From NCBI GenBank assembly GCA_034112105.1, contig JAWUVZ010000096.1:1-64000 (forward strand): a stretch of 64,000 nucleotides of DNA. Reading direction: 5' to 3'. The notes under the pieces were generated by a model. That model was given only the letters and a program-made list of their open reading frames with translations. It was not told the DNA's origin and searched no databases. The stretch comes from Glaciecola sp034112105 (GTDB taxonomy: Bacteria; Pseudomonadota; Gammaproteobacteria; Enterobacterales; Alteromonadaceae). Below, in pieces: positions 7,916-16,151 of this stretch. Position 1 is the stretch's first letter; every line of letters begins with the position of its first letter. The position numbers and the translations under genes were made by a program.

Positions 7916-10675
7916 TTAGAATACCGCACGTACGCCAAACGCAAAGCGACGCCCATTGTCTTCTATTGAGTAAGTTTGGTTAGGGAAACGACCTGTTTGA
8001 ACCAATTCTTCTTCAGTAATATTGATACCTTCTAAGAATACGGTGAACGTTTCATCAATGTCGTAGCTTGCGCTAACATCCCATTGACCAAATGTTTCAG
8101 TGTTAATTGGTTCACCGTTAAAGCCGTTATCAATCGCGCGCAAGAAACCTTCACGATTGTTATAAGCAATACGAGCTTGGATCTGGTCTTTCTCATAGAA
8201 AACGACTAAGTTTTGAGAATCACCTAAGCCTTCAAGAGCAAAAGACTGAGTGGAATCGCTACTTAATGAAACGTTGCTGTCTACGACTGTCGCGTTTGCT
8301 TGAAAACCAAAACCGTTGTCGAACAAGTGAGTTAAACCAATTTCATAACCGGTAACTGTCGCAGCATCACCATTTTGTGGGCGAGTAACTGTATACAGTT
8401 CTGTTAAACCATTGAGCTCGTCTGCGCCTGCTGTTGCATCATCGCTGCAAAGGGCAGTGTTGGTAACACTACATCTATTATTAGGCGTACTTAAACGATC
8501 ATTTAGCGTGTAGGTTTCCGGGCCTGTCAATCGAGTAATGAAGTTATCTACTTCTTTATTAAAGAATGCGAACGTCAATAAATTAGCATCGCCATAATAA
8601 TACTCGAATGAAATATCCCAGTTGGCTGACTGGAATGGCTTCAATACAGGATTACCACCTGATGCTGTTAAATTCTGACGGCGTGGCTCATTAAACGTAG
8701 TCGCTGGCGATAATTGGCTCATTGTTGGACGAGTTAACGAATCATATACAGAGAAACGAACGATCATTTCGTCAGTCACTTGTAATTTAGCATTCACACT
8801 CGGTAAAAGGTTAGCGTAACTGCCACCTTGTACGATATCTGTTGCTGGGCCAAATACGTTTTGGAACAAGGTAGCATCTGTTGTTGGAATGATATCGGTT
8901 AAGAAGCTTTGAACCGCAGAAACAGCGATATCAGTTTGTGCGTAACGCGCTCCAACATTGACTGATAAAGGCATGTCACCTAAATCATATACGAAGGTGA
9001 AATCCATATACAGGCTAGTAATGTCTTCATTGATTGTGTAACGGTTGTTTTGCAATGTAGGAACAATTGGGTTGCCAGTAGACGCTAGGTAATCGACCAT
9101 CGCATCACCATCATAAGTGTAGAAAGTATCAATTAAACCAGGGAAGAAGTTATTCGCAGTAAATGGACGGAAGTTGATCGTATCATTTGGCGCAGCAGTG
9201 CCGTAACCACAGAACGCACATTGACCGGCAGAGATCTGGAATGAATTTTTCTCACGTTCTTGTCTGTAAACACCAAATTTAACATTGTCTAACACGTCGC
9301 TATCTGGACGGTAAGTAAAGTCCGCTTTGAGTTCACTGATTTCGTCTTGCTCAGTGCGTGTAAAACCTTGTTCGTTGTAATGTAAACGAGACAATGAAGC
9401 GTCAGGTAAATTACCGTTTCCAAAACCGTCATGTTGCACAGTAGGAATACTGCCAGTGCCATCGAACGAGTAGTTATTAATAATACCTACAACGTTAAAA
9501 CGGTCTTTACCAGCTCGGTCATTTTCAGCAGACGACGTTGATAAATCGAACTCTGCTTTTAATGAATCGTTAATATCCCATTCAACATTCAAACCAAAAC
9601 CATCGTTAGTCACATCACGCGAGTTACGTGTTGCTGATACGAAATCACTCGCAGGATTACCACTACCTTGCGCATCTAAACCAATGTCTTGGCTAAATGT
9701 AAGCAAAGTGCCGGTCGCTGGGTCAATCGTAGCTGAACCAACACGATCAGGTTCAAACCAAGATGCGAGATCGGTAACCACTGAATCAACTTCGAATTTT
9801 GATACGAAGCCGTCTAAGCTAATAGTAACATCGTCTGATGGTGCATACTGAAATACTAAGCTTGCGTTTGTGCGAGTGCGTTCTTGATTATCAACGATTT
9901 GGTCCCAGTTTCTTGGAATATATGCGTTTGAGAACAAAACACCATCGCGATTGTTTTGAATCGTCTGGCCACCTCTCCAACCGGCAGTTGAGATTTGGTT
10001 AATCTGTATGTCGCGTTTTTGATGACTCACAGCTAATAATACGCCCATAGTGTCATCATTAAATGTGTTACTTACTAATGCCGAAACCGAAGGAGAGGTT
10101 TCCTCACTCAAGCTTTCGTACATGCCTTTAACAGAAGCAACAGCTTTGAAACCTTGATAGTCGAATGGCTTCGCGGTGATAAGACCGATTGTGCCGCCAA
10201 TTCCACCTTCTTGCATGGTTGCATTAGTACTCTTATAAATATCAGCACCAACAATCTGGTCAGCGGCTAATACATCGAAATTGAATGCACGCCCTGCGCT
10301 GTCAGTAGCAATTTGACGGCCATTAACAAGTACTGTGTTGAATTGAGGACCGAAACCACGAATGGTAACTGCTTGGCCTTCGCCACCGCTTCGGTCTATG
10401 GCAACACCTGTAATACGTTGCAATGATTCAGCGACATTTAGGTCAGGAAATTTGCCTAAGTCTTCTGCTTTAATGCCGTCAGACACTAGGTTTGAGTTTT
10501 TCTTATCATCCATAGAAGCTTTAAGGCTGCTTCTAATTCCGCTGACAAGGATCACTTCTACTGGATCAGAAGCTGATTCTTCTTGAGCCATAACTTGATT
10601 TGAGCTTAGTAACGCTCCAGCCACTGCAATAGCAACCGATGTGCGTTTACCAAACGTTGATAATGTTTTATTCAT
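7916..10675 (-). CDS. TonB-dependent receptor of the carbohydrate-locus type
   Basis: This 919-residue outer-membrane receptor has a signal peptide ending near VMAQ (about residue 30). A TonB-box-like segment VEVILVSGIRSSL follows. The plug domain begins with SDGIKAEDLGKFPDLNVAES and contains VTIRGFGPQFNTVLVNGRQI. The long beta-barrel ends in FAFGVRAVF with the usual terminal aromatic residue. The length and plug wording fit the Caulobacter-type receptors that pass oligosaccharides. It is divergent from galT, with a 431-bp shared control region carrying two copies of the locus operator. Together with the symporter it would form the uptake path for an alpha-galactoside. Ligand identity is inferred from neighbours. 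Confidence 0.9.
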   Translation of the reverse strand: MNKTLSTFGKRTSVAIAVAGALLSSNQVMAQEESASDPVEVILVSGIRSSLKASMDDKKNSNLVSDGIKAEDLGKFPDLNVAESLQRITGVAIDRSGGEGQAVTIRGFGPQFNTVLVNGRQIATDSAGRAFNFDVLAADQIVGADIYKSTNATMQEGGIGGTIGLITAKPFDYQGFKAVASVKGMYESLSEETSPSVSALVSNTFNDDTMGVLLAVSHQKRDIQINQISTAGWRGGQTIQNNRDGVLFSNAYIPRNWDQIVDNQERTRTNASLVFQYAPSDDVTISLDGFVSKFEVDSVVTDLASWFEPDRVGSATIDPATGTLLTFSQDIGLDAQGSGNPASDFVSATRNSRDVTNDGFGLNVEWDINDSLKAEFDLSTSSAENDRAGKDRFNVVGIINNYSFDGTGSIPTVQHDGFGNGNLPDASLSRLHYNEQGFTRTEQDEISELKADFTYRPDSDVLDNVKFGVYRQEREKNSFQISAGQCAFCGYGTAAPNDTINFRPFTANNFFPGLIDTFYTYDGDAMVDYLASTGNPIVPTLQNNRYTINEDITSLYMDFTFVYDLGDMPLSVNVGARYAQTDIAVSAVQSFLTDIIPTTDATLFQNVFGPATDIVQGGSYANLLPSVNAKLQVTDEMIVRFSVYDSLTRPTMSQLSPATTFNEPRRQNLTASGGNPVLKPFQSANWDISFEYYYGDANLLTFAFFNKEVDNFITRLTGPETYTLNDRLSTPNNRCSVTNTALCSDDATAGADELNGLTELYTVTRPQNGDAATVTGYEIGLTHLFDNGFGFQANATVVDSNVSLSSDSTQSFALEGLGDSQNLVVFYEKDQIQARIAYNNREGFLRAIDNGFNGEPINTETFGQWDVSASYDIDETFTVFLEGINITEEELVQTGRFPNQTYSIEDNGRRFAFGVRAVF

Positions 10676-10774
10676 TTGTGTTTTCCCTTTGCTTACTCGA
10701 GCTTTCTTATATTTAATGTGCTGATATTTTTTTTTTGTGTGTGTGGGCGTAGAACAAATAGATTAAAACCTATT

Positions 10775-10793
10775 TATAGTATAAATATAATCA
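10775..10793. promoter_or_regulatory. Candidate operator of the galactoside locus, copy 2
   Basis: TATAGTATAAATATAATCA lies 100 bp upstream of the TonB receptor start. It shares the TATAAATA core and flanks with the copies at 692-710 and 10994-11012, but is the weakest dyad of the three. Chance is harder to rule out here because the surrounding region is very AT-rich. Confidence 0.4.
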
Positions 10794-10956
10794 ATTGAGC
10801 GAGAATTACAACAATTTTGGTTAAATTAGATAAATAAATATTACTTTTTCTTGACAAAGTATTAACAATTCACTCCATTATAATGAGTCGTTAAAATAGT
10901 TAAGTTCATGTTTTATATTAAATTATTTTTATTTTTCAAAGGACTTTAATCGTTAT

Positions 10957-10974
10957 TTTATTTTATAAAATAAA
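10957..10974. repeat. 18-bp AT-only palindrome in the receptor/galT control region
   Basis: TTTATTTTATAAAATAAA is a perfect palindrome located between the divergent TonB receptor and galT genes. It lies 20 bp before the third operator copy. It may bind a regulator or simply reflect the strong AT bias of this stretch. Confidence 0.3.
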
Positions 10975-10993
10975 TCATATTGAAATTATGTTT

Positions 10994-11012
10994 TATCGTA
11001 TAAATACGATTA
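10994..11012. promoter_or_regulatory. Candidate operator of the galactoside locus, copy 3
   Basis: TATCGTATAAATACGATTA contains a perfect dyad: ATCGTA and TACGAT separated by TAAA. It lies 94 bp before galT. It is the best-formed member of a set of three related sites (also 692-710 and 10775-10793), each upstream of a gene for galactoside uptake or use. The arms are short, as for GntR- or LacI-type regulators, but the family of the regulator is not shown by the sequence. Confidence 0.55.
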
Positions 11013-11106
11013 ATGTTGATTTGTAAACTTGTGAAAGCTAACATGAGAATTGAACATTGGGTCAGGGTCAATCAAATATGTTGGATTTATTGGGTGCTAC
11101 TAAAGT

Positions 11107-12141
11107 ATGACTAAAAACTACGAATTTACACATCGCCGCAAGAACTTGTTAAATGGTGAGTGGGTTTTAGTTTCTCCACATCGCAACAATCGTCCTTGGT
11201 TGGGAGCAACAGAAAGCCCAACTGAAACTTCTCCTGCTTCCCATGACTCACATTGTCCTTTGTGCCCAACTAATACGAGAGCAAATGGAGATACCAATCC
11301 AAATTATGAATATACTCACGTCTTTACTAATGATTTTGGTGCATTAACACCAACCCTCAGTGATGATGCTTGTGTAGACCCTGATGAGTTATTTGAAGCG
11401 GAAGCGGCAACCGGCGCAGCTCGAGTCATTTGCTTTTCTCCTAAGCACAATAAAACATTACCCGAACTATCCGTTAATGAAATTGCTGAAGTGGTTAACA
11501 CATGGCAGCAGCAATTTGTTGACTTATCATCCAGCTATTCGTGTATTCATATTTTTGAAAATAAAGGTGAAGTAATGGGGTGCTCACAGCCTCATCCACA
11601 TGGTCAGATTTGGGCACATAATCACCGTTCTACTGAAATTCAAGTAGAAGAAGAACGTCAACTCACTTTTTATGCAAAGCATCAACGTAGTTTACTTGAA
11701 GTTTATATTGAAAAAGAGCAGGCCGAGAGGCAACGCATTGTTATAGAAAATAAGCACTGGTTGGTTGTTGTTCCATATTGGGCAAAATGGCCGTTTGAAA
11801 CATTGCTGATATGCAAAGATGCGTTGCAAAACATTGGGCAGCTTGATGATAGTCAATCGCATGCCCTAGCAAAAGTGCTCAAAGAACTCACTGTACGATA
11901 TGACAACGTTTTCAATTGTAGCTTCCCATACTCAATGGGGTGGCATAATGCCCCACTTGATTTAGACGATGCTACACATTGGCGATTACACGCTCATTTT
12001 TATCCACCATTGTTGCGCTCAGCGTCAGTAAAAAAGCATATGGTTGGGTATGAAATGTTAGCAGAAAGCCAACGCGATTTAACAGCAGAAACAGCCGCGA
12101 AGATCCTCCGTGATGTTCCTTCTTCACATTACAAGGACTAA
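11107..12141 (+). CDS. galT: Galactose-1-phosphate uridylyltransferase
   Basis: This 344-residue enzyme exchanges UMP between UDP-glucose and galactose-1-phosphate in the Leloir pathway, in the cytoplasm. The N-terminus carries RRKNLLNGEWVLVSPHRNNR, typical of GalT, then the zinc-type CPLCP motif. The catalytic His motif appears as CSQPHPHGQIWAH, and a late histidine-rich segment reads LHAHFYPPLLRS. The length equals the bacterial norm of about 345. No good ribosome-binding site precedes the ATG. galK starts 15 bp after its stop, so the two are surely co-transcribed. The upstream region is shared with the divergent TonB receptor and carries the locus operators. Confidence 0.95.
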   Translation: MTKNYEFTHRRKNLLNGEWVLVSPHRNNRPWLGATESPTETSPASHDSHCPLCPTNTRANGDTNPNYEYTHVFTNDFGALTPTLSDDACVDPDELFEAEAATGAARVICFSPKHNKTLPELSVNEIAEVVNTWQQQFVDLSSSYSCIHIFENKGEVMGCSQPHPHGQIWAHNHRSTEIQVEEERQLTFYAKHQRSLLEVYIEKEQAERQRIVIENKHWLVVVPYWAKWPFETLLICKDALQNIGQLDDSQSHALAKVLKELTVRYDNVFNCSFPYSMGWHNAPLDLDDATHWRLHAHFYPPLLRSASVKKHMVGYEMLAESQRDLTAETAAKILRDVPSSHYKD

Positions 12142-12156
12142 GGCTTTGAAAAGATT

Positions 12157-13347
12157 ATGCTGGGCGATACTATGACCAAAAACATACAAGCCTCTAATTT
12201 CTATAAGACCTTTGTTAAGCTCTATGGAGCCTATCCAACTGCGTTGTCAAATGCGCCTGGTCGAGTTAATTTAATTGGCGAATTCACAGACTATAACAAC
12301 GGTTTCGTTTTGCCTTGTGCGTTGCAATATAGCACGCGTATATTGTTCAAAAAGCGCAGTGATAACGTAATCAACGTGCATTCAACTGATTATCCAGGTG
12401 AAACCGAACAATTCGATGTTAGCCAGGAAATAGTGCCGGGTAATTCTCAGTGGGGGAATTACATCAGGGCTGTTGCTTTTGTATTTAAGCGCGAAGGTTT
12501 CTTACTCAATGGTTTTGATATGCTTATTGATAGCGATGTTCCACAAGGCAGTGGTCTATCGTCTTCTGCTGCACTAGAAGTATCCGTAGGTGGTATGTTT
12601 AATTATGCCTGCGAGCTTAGTCTACCGGCTCCCACAATAGCCGTCTTAGGGCAAGCGGCGGAAAATGACTTTATTGACTGTCAATGTGGCGTAATGGACC
12701 AAATGATATCTGCATGCGGAGTCAAGGGGCATGCGATGCTGTTGGATTGTGAAAGTTTAGAAACTAAAGCGGTGTCAATCCCAGATGATTTAGCTATTGT
12801 TATCGTGAATTCAAATTACCCTCGAAAACTGGTTGATAGCGAATATAATCAGCGTCGAATTGATTGTGAGCAAGCTGCTAAAAAGATGCAAGTTAGCACC
12901 TTGCGAGGCGCTGATATGGCAAAGTTAAATGCTGTAAAAGACAGTTTAAGTGTAAACGAATACAAGCGCGCACACCATGTTATTAGTGAAAATCAGCGTG
13001 TTTTAGATGCAGTACAAGCGCTGAAAAATAATGATATGAGCGTGTTGCGTGAATTGATGAGCGCATCTCATCAATCTTTGAAGTATGATTTTGAAGTGAC
13101 AGTGCCAGCAACTGACGGCTTAGTGCAAATCTGTGCCGCTGCTTTGCAAGACAGAGGAGCTGTGAGGATGACTGGTGGTGGTTTTGGCGGCGCAATTGTG
13201 TGTTTATGCAGAACCGAAGACATTGCGTCAATTACTAAAGCAGTTGAAGCAGAATACGAAAAAAAATTCAATTTGATCGCGAACATCTATGTTTGTAGCG
13301 CGGGCGAAGGACTAAAAATAACTGAGCTAGCGAAAGGATTAATTTAG
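12157..13347 (+). CDS. galK: Galactokinase
   Basis: This 396-residue GHMP kinase phosphorylates galactose with ATP. It shows the galactokinase signature GRVNLIGEFTDYNNGFVLPC, the ATP loop QGSGLSSSAALEVS, the catalytic-base region CGVMDQM and the third motif MTGGGFGGAIVC. One oddity is that the signature histidine (GEHTDY in characterised enzymes) is phenylalanine here (codon 12283-12285). That residue touches the sugar in known structures. An in-frame ATG at 12172 (MTKNIQ) is a possible alternative start; neither has a strong ribosome-binding site. The gene follows galT by 15 bp. A Gfo/Idh/MocA gene follows after 53 bp and is likely in the same transcript. Confidence 0.94.
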   Translation: MLGDTMTKNIQASNFYKTFVKLYGAYPTALSNAPGRVNLIGEFTDYNNGFVLPCALQYSTRILFKKRSDNVINVHSTDYPGETEQFDVSQEIVPGNSQWGNYIRAVAFVFKREGFLLNGFDMLIDSDVPQGSGLSSSAALEVSVGGMFNYACELSLPAPTIAVLGQAAENDFIDCQCGVMDQMISACGVKGHAMLLDCESLETKAVSIPDDLAIVIVNSNYPRKLVDSEYNQRRIDCEQAAKKMQVSTLRGADMAKLNAVKDSLSVNEYKRAHHVISENQRVLDAVQALKNNDMSVLRELMSASHQSLKYDFEVTVPATDGLVQICAAALQDRGAVRMTGGGFGGAIVCLCRTEDIASITKAVEAEYEKKFNLIANIYVCSAGEGLKITELAKGLI

Positions 13348-13400
13348 ATTATTATTACTGGTTAATGACTATGAATTTAACAACGGTTTAAGGATAAATA

Positions 13401-14390
13401 ATGCTAAATTGGGGTGTAATAGGCTGCGGCAACATAGCAAATACTTTCGCAGACGGATTAGCTTGTCTTGATTCTGGGAAATTGATTGCCTGCGCCTCTA
13501 ATTCGATGCAACGAGCTCATGCATGGGCAGAAAATCAAAAGTTTCAACATGATATTCGCTCCGTATATAACAGTTATGAAGCGCTGGTAAATGACAATGA
13601 TGTTCAGGCCGTTTATATTGCCAATACGCACAATTTTCATTATGAGTCAGTTAAGTTGTGCTTGCAAAATCATAAACACGTTTTGTGTGAAAAACCCATT
13701 ACATTAAACGCTCAACAAGCTGCTGAACTCTACGCTCTAGCACGGGAAAATAAGTGCTTTCTGATGGAAGCAGTTTGGACTCGTTTTTTACCCGCTATTC
13801 GTATGTTGCAAAAAGCGCTTTCAGATAATGTCATTGGCGATGTGTTGAGCGTTAGAGCCGATTTTAGTATAAATCGAAAGCTAGATGAAAGTCATCGACT
13901 TCGTAATAAAAAATTGGCTGGTGGAGCATTACTTGACCTTGGGATTTACCCAATTACATTCGCATTCATTGTATTTGGCGAGGCTCCTGAAAAAATTCAA
14001 AGCTCAGCTATAATGGACACCACTGGTGTCGATGAACGATCATCTTATTTATTTGAATATAATGATGGACGCATCGCTTCATTATCATCAGGATATACTC
14101 AATCAGCGCCTTGGGAAGCCCTAATTTCAGGCTCTGAGGGCTATATTCGAATACCTCAATTCTTTGCTGCCCAAGGTTTCTCTGTTCATAAAGATGAACA
14201 AGAGCCGCAAACTCATAGTTACCCATTTGGTGTTAACGAAAATTTCAGCTTTGAAATACAACACATGCAAGATTGCATACAGCAAGGGTTGTTGCAAAGT
14301 CCAATATTGCCGCATGGAGAGAGTTTACAAGTAATGGATACAATGGACATCTTGCGTGGTCAGTGGGGCCTTAGCTATGAGGGCGAATAA
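13401..14390 (+). CDS. Gfo/Idh/MocA family oxidoreductase
   Basis: This 329-residue protein starts with a Rossmann fold (WGVIGCGNIANTF) for NAD(P). The conserved catalytic-lysine motif is CEKPITLN. Then comes an EAVWTRFLP segment typical of the dihydrodiol/xylose dehydrogenase-like branch, and the C-terminal alpha/beta domain. Enzymes of this kind oxidise or reduce sugars, sugar acids or cyclic diols in the cytoplasm. The ribosome-binding site AAGGATAAAT precedes the ATG. It follows galK in the same direction, so it may act on galactose or a related sugar, but the substrate cannot be read from sequence. Confidence 0.83.
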   Translation: MLNWGVIGCGNIANTFADGLACLDSGKLIACASNSMQRAHAWAENQKFQHDIRSVYNSYEALVNDNDVQAVYIANTHNFHYESVKLCLQNHKHVLCEKPITLNAQQAAELYALARENKCFLMEAVWTRFLPAIRMLQKALSDNVIGDVLSVRADFSINRKLDESHRLRNKKLAGGALLDLGIYPITFAFIVFGEAPEKIQSSAIMDTTGVDERSSYLFEYNDGRIASLSSGYTQSAPWEALISGSEGYIRIPQFFAAQGFSVHKDEQEPQTHSYPFGVNENFSFEIQHMQDCIQQGLLQSPILPHGESLQVMDTMDILRGQWGLSYEGE

Positions 14391-14430
14391 TAACGAGTAG
14401 AAACACAACCTAAAGAACGACAATCTAGAT

Positions 14431-14460
14431 AAGCATAGCTAAAAGAAGCATAGCTAAAAG
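14431..14460 (+). repeat. Two exact 15-bp tandem copies
   Basis: AAGCATAGCTAAAAG occurs twice head to tail just before the ribosome-binding region of the lipoprotein hydrolase gene. It is probably a small replication-slippage duplication in the leader. Confidence 0.6.
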
Positions 14461-14499
14461 AACCACATCCAACATAATAATAAGGAAAATGAGACGATT

Positions 14500-15897
14500 A
14501 TGAATAGGCATGTTGAAAATACTAAAAACAACATTGGAAAGGCGCAATCGGCTTTACTGCTTTGTTCCTGTTTACTCGTTGTCTCATTAGTTAGTGGTTG
14601 TAATCCAATTAATGAAGCAGGCGATGTTACAGTAACTGTGGATGCACCTTCCAAAACGACTGAAATCAAACAAATGCAGCCTCAACAGTTGTACCCTAAA
14701 GTCCACCCCGATATGCAACCTGAACTAGCATCAGCCGGGAAGTATAAAGTGGGCGTTAAGACATTAGATATTACTAATGAAAACTATGTGGATTTATTAG
14801 CGCACCAAATTAAGCCGAGGACGCTCAAAATTGAGGTTTGGTATCCAGCTGACTACAGGGACGGCACTCCTTTAACTTCTTATGAAAACGAAACTAGATT
14901 AGCCAAAAAATTCAGCATTCAAGCCAATGCGGCGAGAGACGTTGCTCCGTTAGCGTCTGAATCTAAATATCCGGTTGTGGTCATATCACATGGTTACACT
15001 GGCTACAGACAAATTATGTTTTACCTCGGGGAGCATTTAGCTAGCCACGGATACACCGTGGTAGCTATTGATCACACCGATTCAACAAACGAAGATGTTG
15101 ATATAGTAAATGCGCCGTTCAATGGTTTTCCAAGTACGCTAATGAACCGCAGCCGTGATCAGCAATTTACTTTGGATTTTATTACTCAGGAAAAACACTT
15201 TTTAAGCGAGGTTATTGATCCCAACAATGCTGGCCTAATTGGTTATTCAATGGGGGCGTTTGGTGCATTAAATACAGTGGGGGGGTGTTACAATTTCTCG
15301 CTCCAGCAAGCAGGAATGTATACCTCAACGCAGGATAAAAATATGCTGGGGTTGGTGCAAAAAGCGTTAAACAGCTGTGCTGCAGGGCAGTATGATAATC
15401 CAAAAGTTGACGAGAAGTGGAAGGCGGCAATTATGTTTGCTACATGGGGCGGTCAGAATGATTTATTTACAGATAAAAGTCTTGCCGGTATTCCAGTGCC
15501 TACATTATTTGTATCAGGAAACCTTGATGATATTTCTGGTTATGCGGGTATACAGTCTTTATATGAAAAAATCCAAGCCCCTAGTATGTACTTACTTACA
15601 ATGATAAATGCGCGCCATAACATTGCTCCTCATCCTGCGCCAAAAGAAGCTTGGGGTAGTGAATCCGATTTTGGTCACTATTATGAACCTGCATGGTCAA
15701 GTGCAGTCTTAAACGACATAAACAAACACTTTGCTTTAGCGATGATGGATTGTCATGTTAAAAAACAAGCTGAAACCTGCGATTACTTGAATTTATCTGA
15801 AAGCTCAGATCAAGTGCCGCTGGATGGCAAACTACCTGAGCCATGGATGGGGTTTGATAGTCGGTTCTCGACCGGATTGCGTTGGGAGCAGAAATAG
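14500..15897 (+). CDS. Alpha/beta-hydrolase lipoprotein (PAF-acetylhydrolase/dienelactone-hydrolase-like)
   Basis: This 465-residue protein has a lipoprotein signal with lipobox VSGC near residue 34. The catalytic core has an oxyanion-region motif (VVVISHGYTGYR), the nucleophile elbow GYSMGAFG, an acid in SGNLDDISG and a histidine in NARHNIAPHP. This fits a serine hydrolase of the platelet-activating-factor acetylhydrolase-like group, often fed by acyl or acetyl esters. It is probably anchored in the envelope. It ends with a strong terminator and may be co-transcribed with the gal genes, though the 109-bp gap allows its own promoter. An esterase removing acetyl groups from imported glycosides is possible but only a guess. 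Confidence 0.78.
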   Translation: MNRHVENTKNNIGKAQSALLLCSCLLVVSLVSGCNPINEAGDVTVTVDAPSKTTEIKQMQPQQLYPKVHPDMQPELASAGKYKVGVKTLDITNENYVDLLAHQIKPRTLKIEVWYPADYRDGTPLTSYENETRLAKKFSIQANAARDVAPLASESKYPVVVISHGYTGYRQIMFYLGEHLASHGYTVVAIDHTDSTNEDVDIVNAPFNGFPSTLMNRSRDQQFTLDFITQEKHFLSEVIDPNNAGLIGYSMGAFGALNTVGGCYNFSLQQAGMYTSTQDKNMLGLVQKALNSCAAGQYDNPKVDEKWKAAIMFATWGGQNDLFTDKSLAGIPVPTLFVSGNLDDISGYAGIQSLYEKIQAPSMYLLTMINARHNIAPHPAPKEAWGSESDFGHYYEPAWSSAVLNDINKHFALAMMDCHVKKQAETCDYLNLSESSDQVPLDGKLPEPWMGFDSRFSTGLRWEQK

Positions 15898-15908
15898 GTT
15901 GGTTAAAA

Positions 15909-15935
15909 AAATGACGAGTTTTAAACTCGTCATTT
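15909..15935. terminator. Bidirectional terminator
   Basis: A perfect inverted repeat with 13-bp arms (AAATGACGAGTTT and AAACTCGTCATTT) has T-rich flanks on the exit side and an A-run on the entry side. It sits 11 bp after the hydrolase stop. Confidence 0.85.
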
Positions 15936-16151
15936 GCTAAAGGTAAATCAGGGACGCAAAAATTCATCCTCTCTCAATGACGATAAGTGAACAACAGGCA
16001 TAATACCCTAACTTTAATCCTCATTTTTTTCGTATTAATAAATTGCGCACTAGCGCGTTTTACTATTTAGTACCTTAAGAGCAAGATGCTTTTAGTTAAG
16101 AGTCTTGGAAACAGCAAAATTACCAATCACTAAATGGCTAAATTAAATTAC

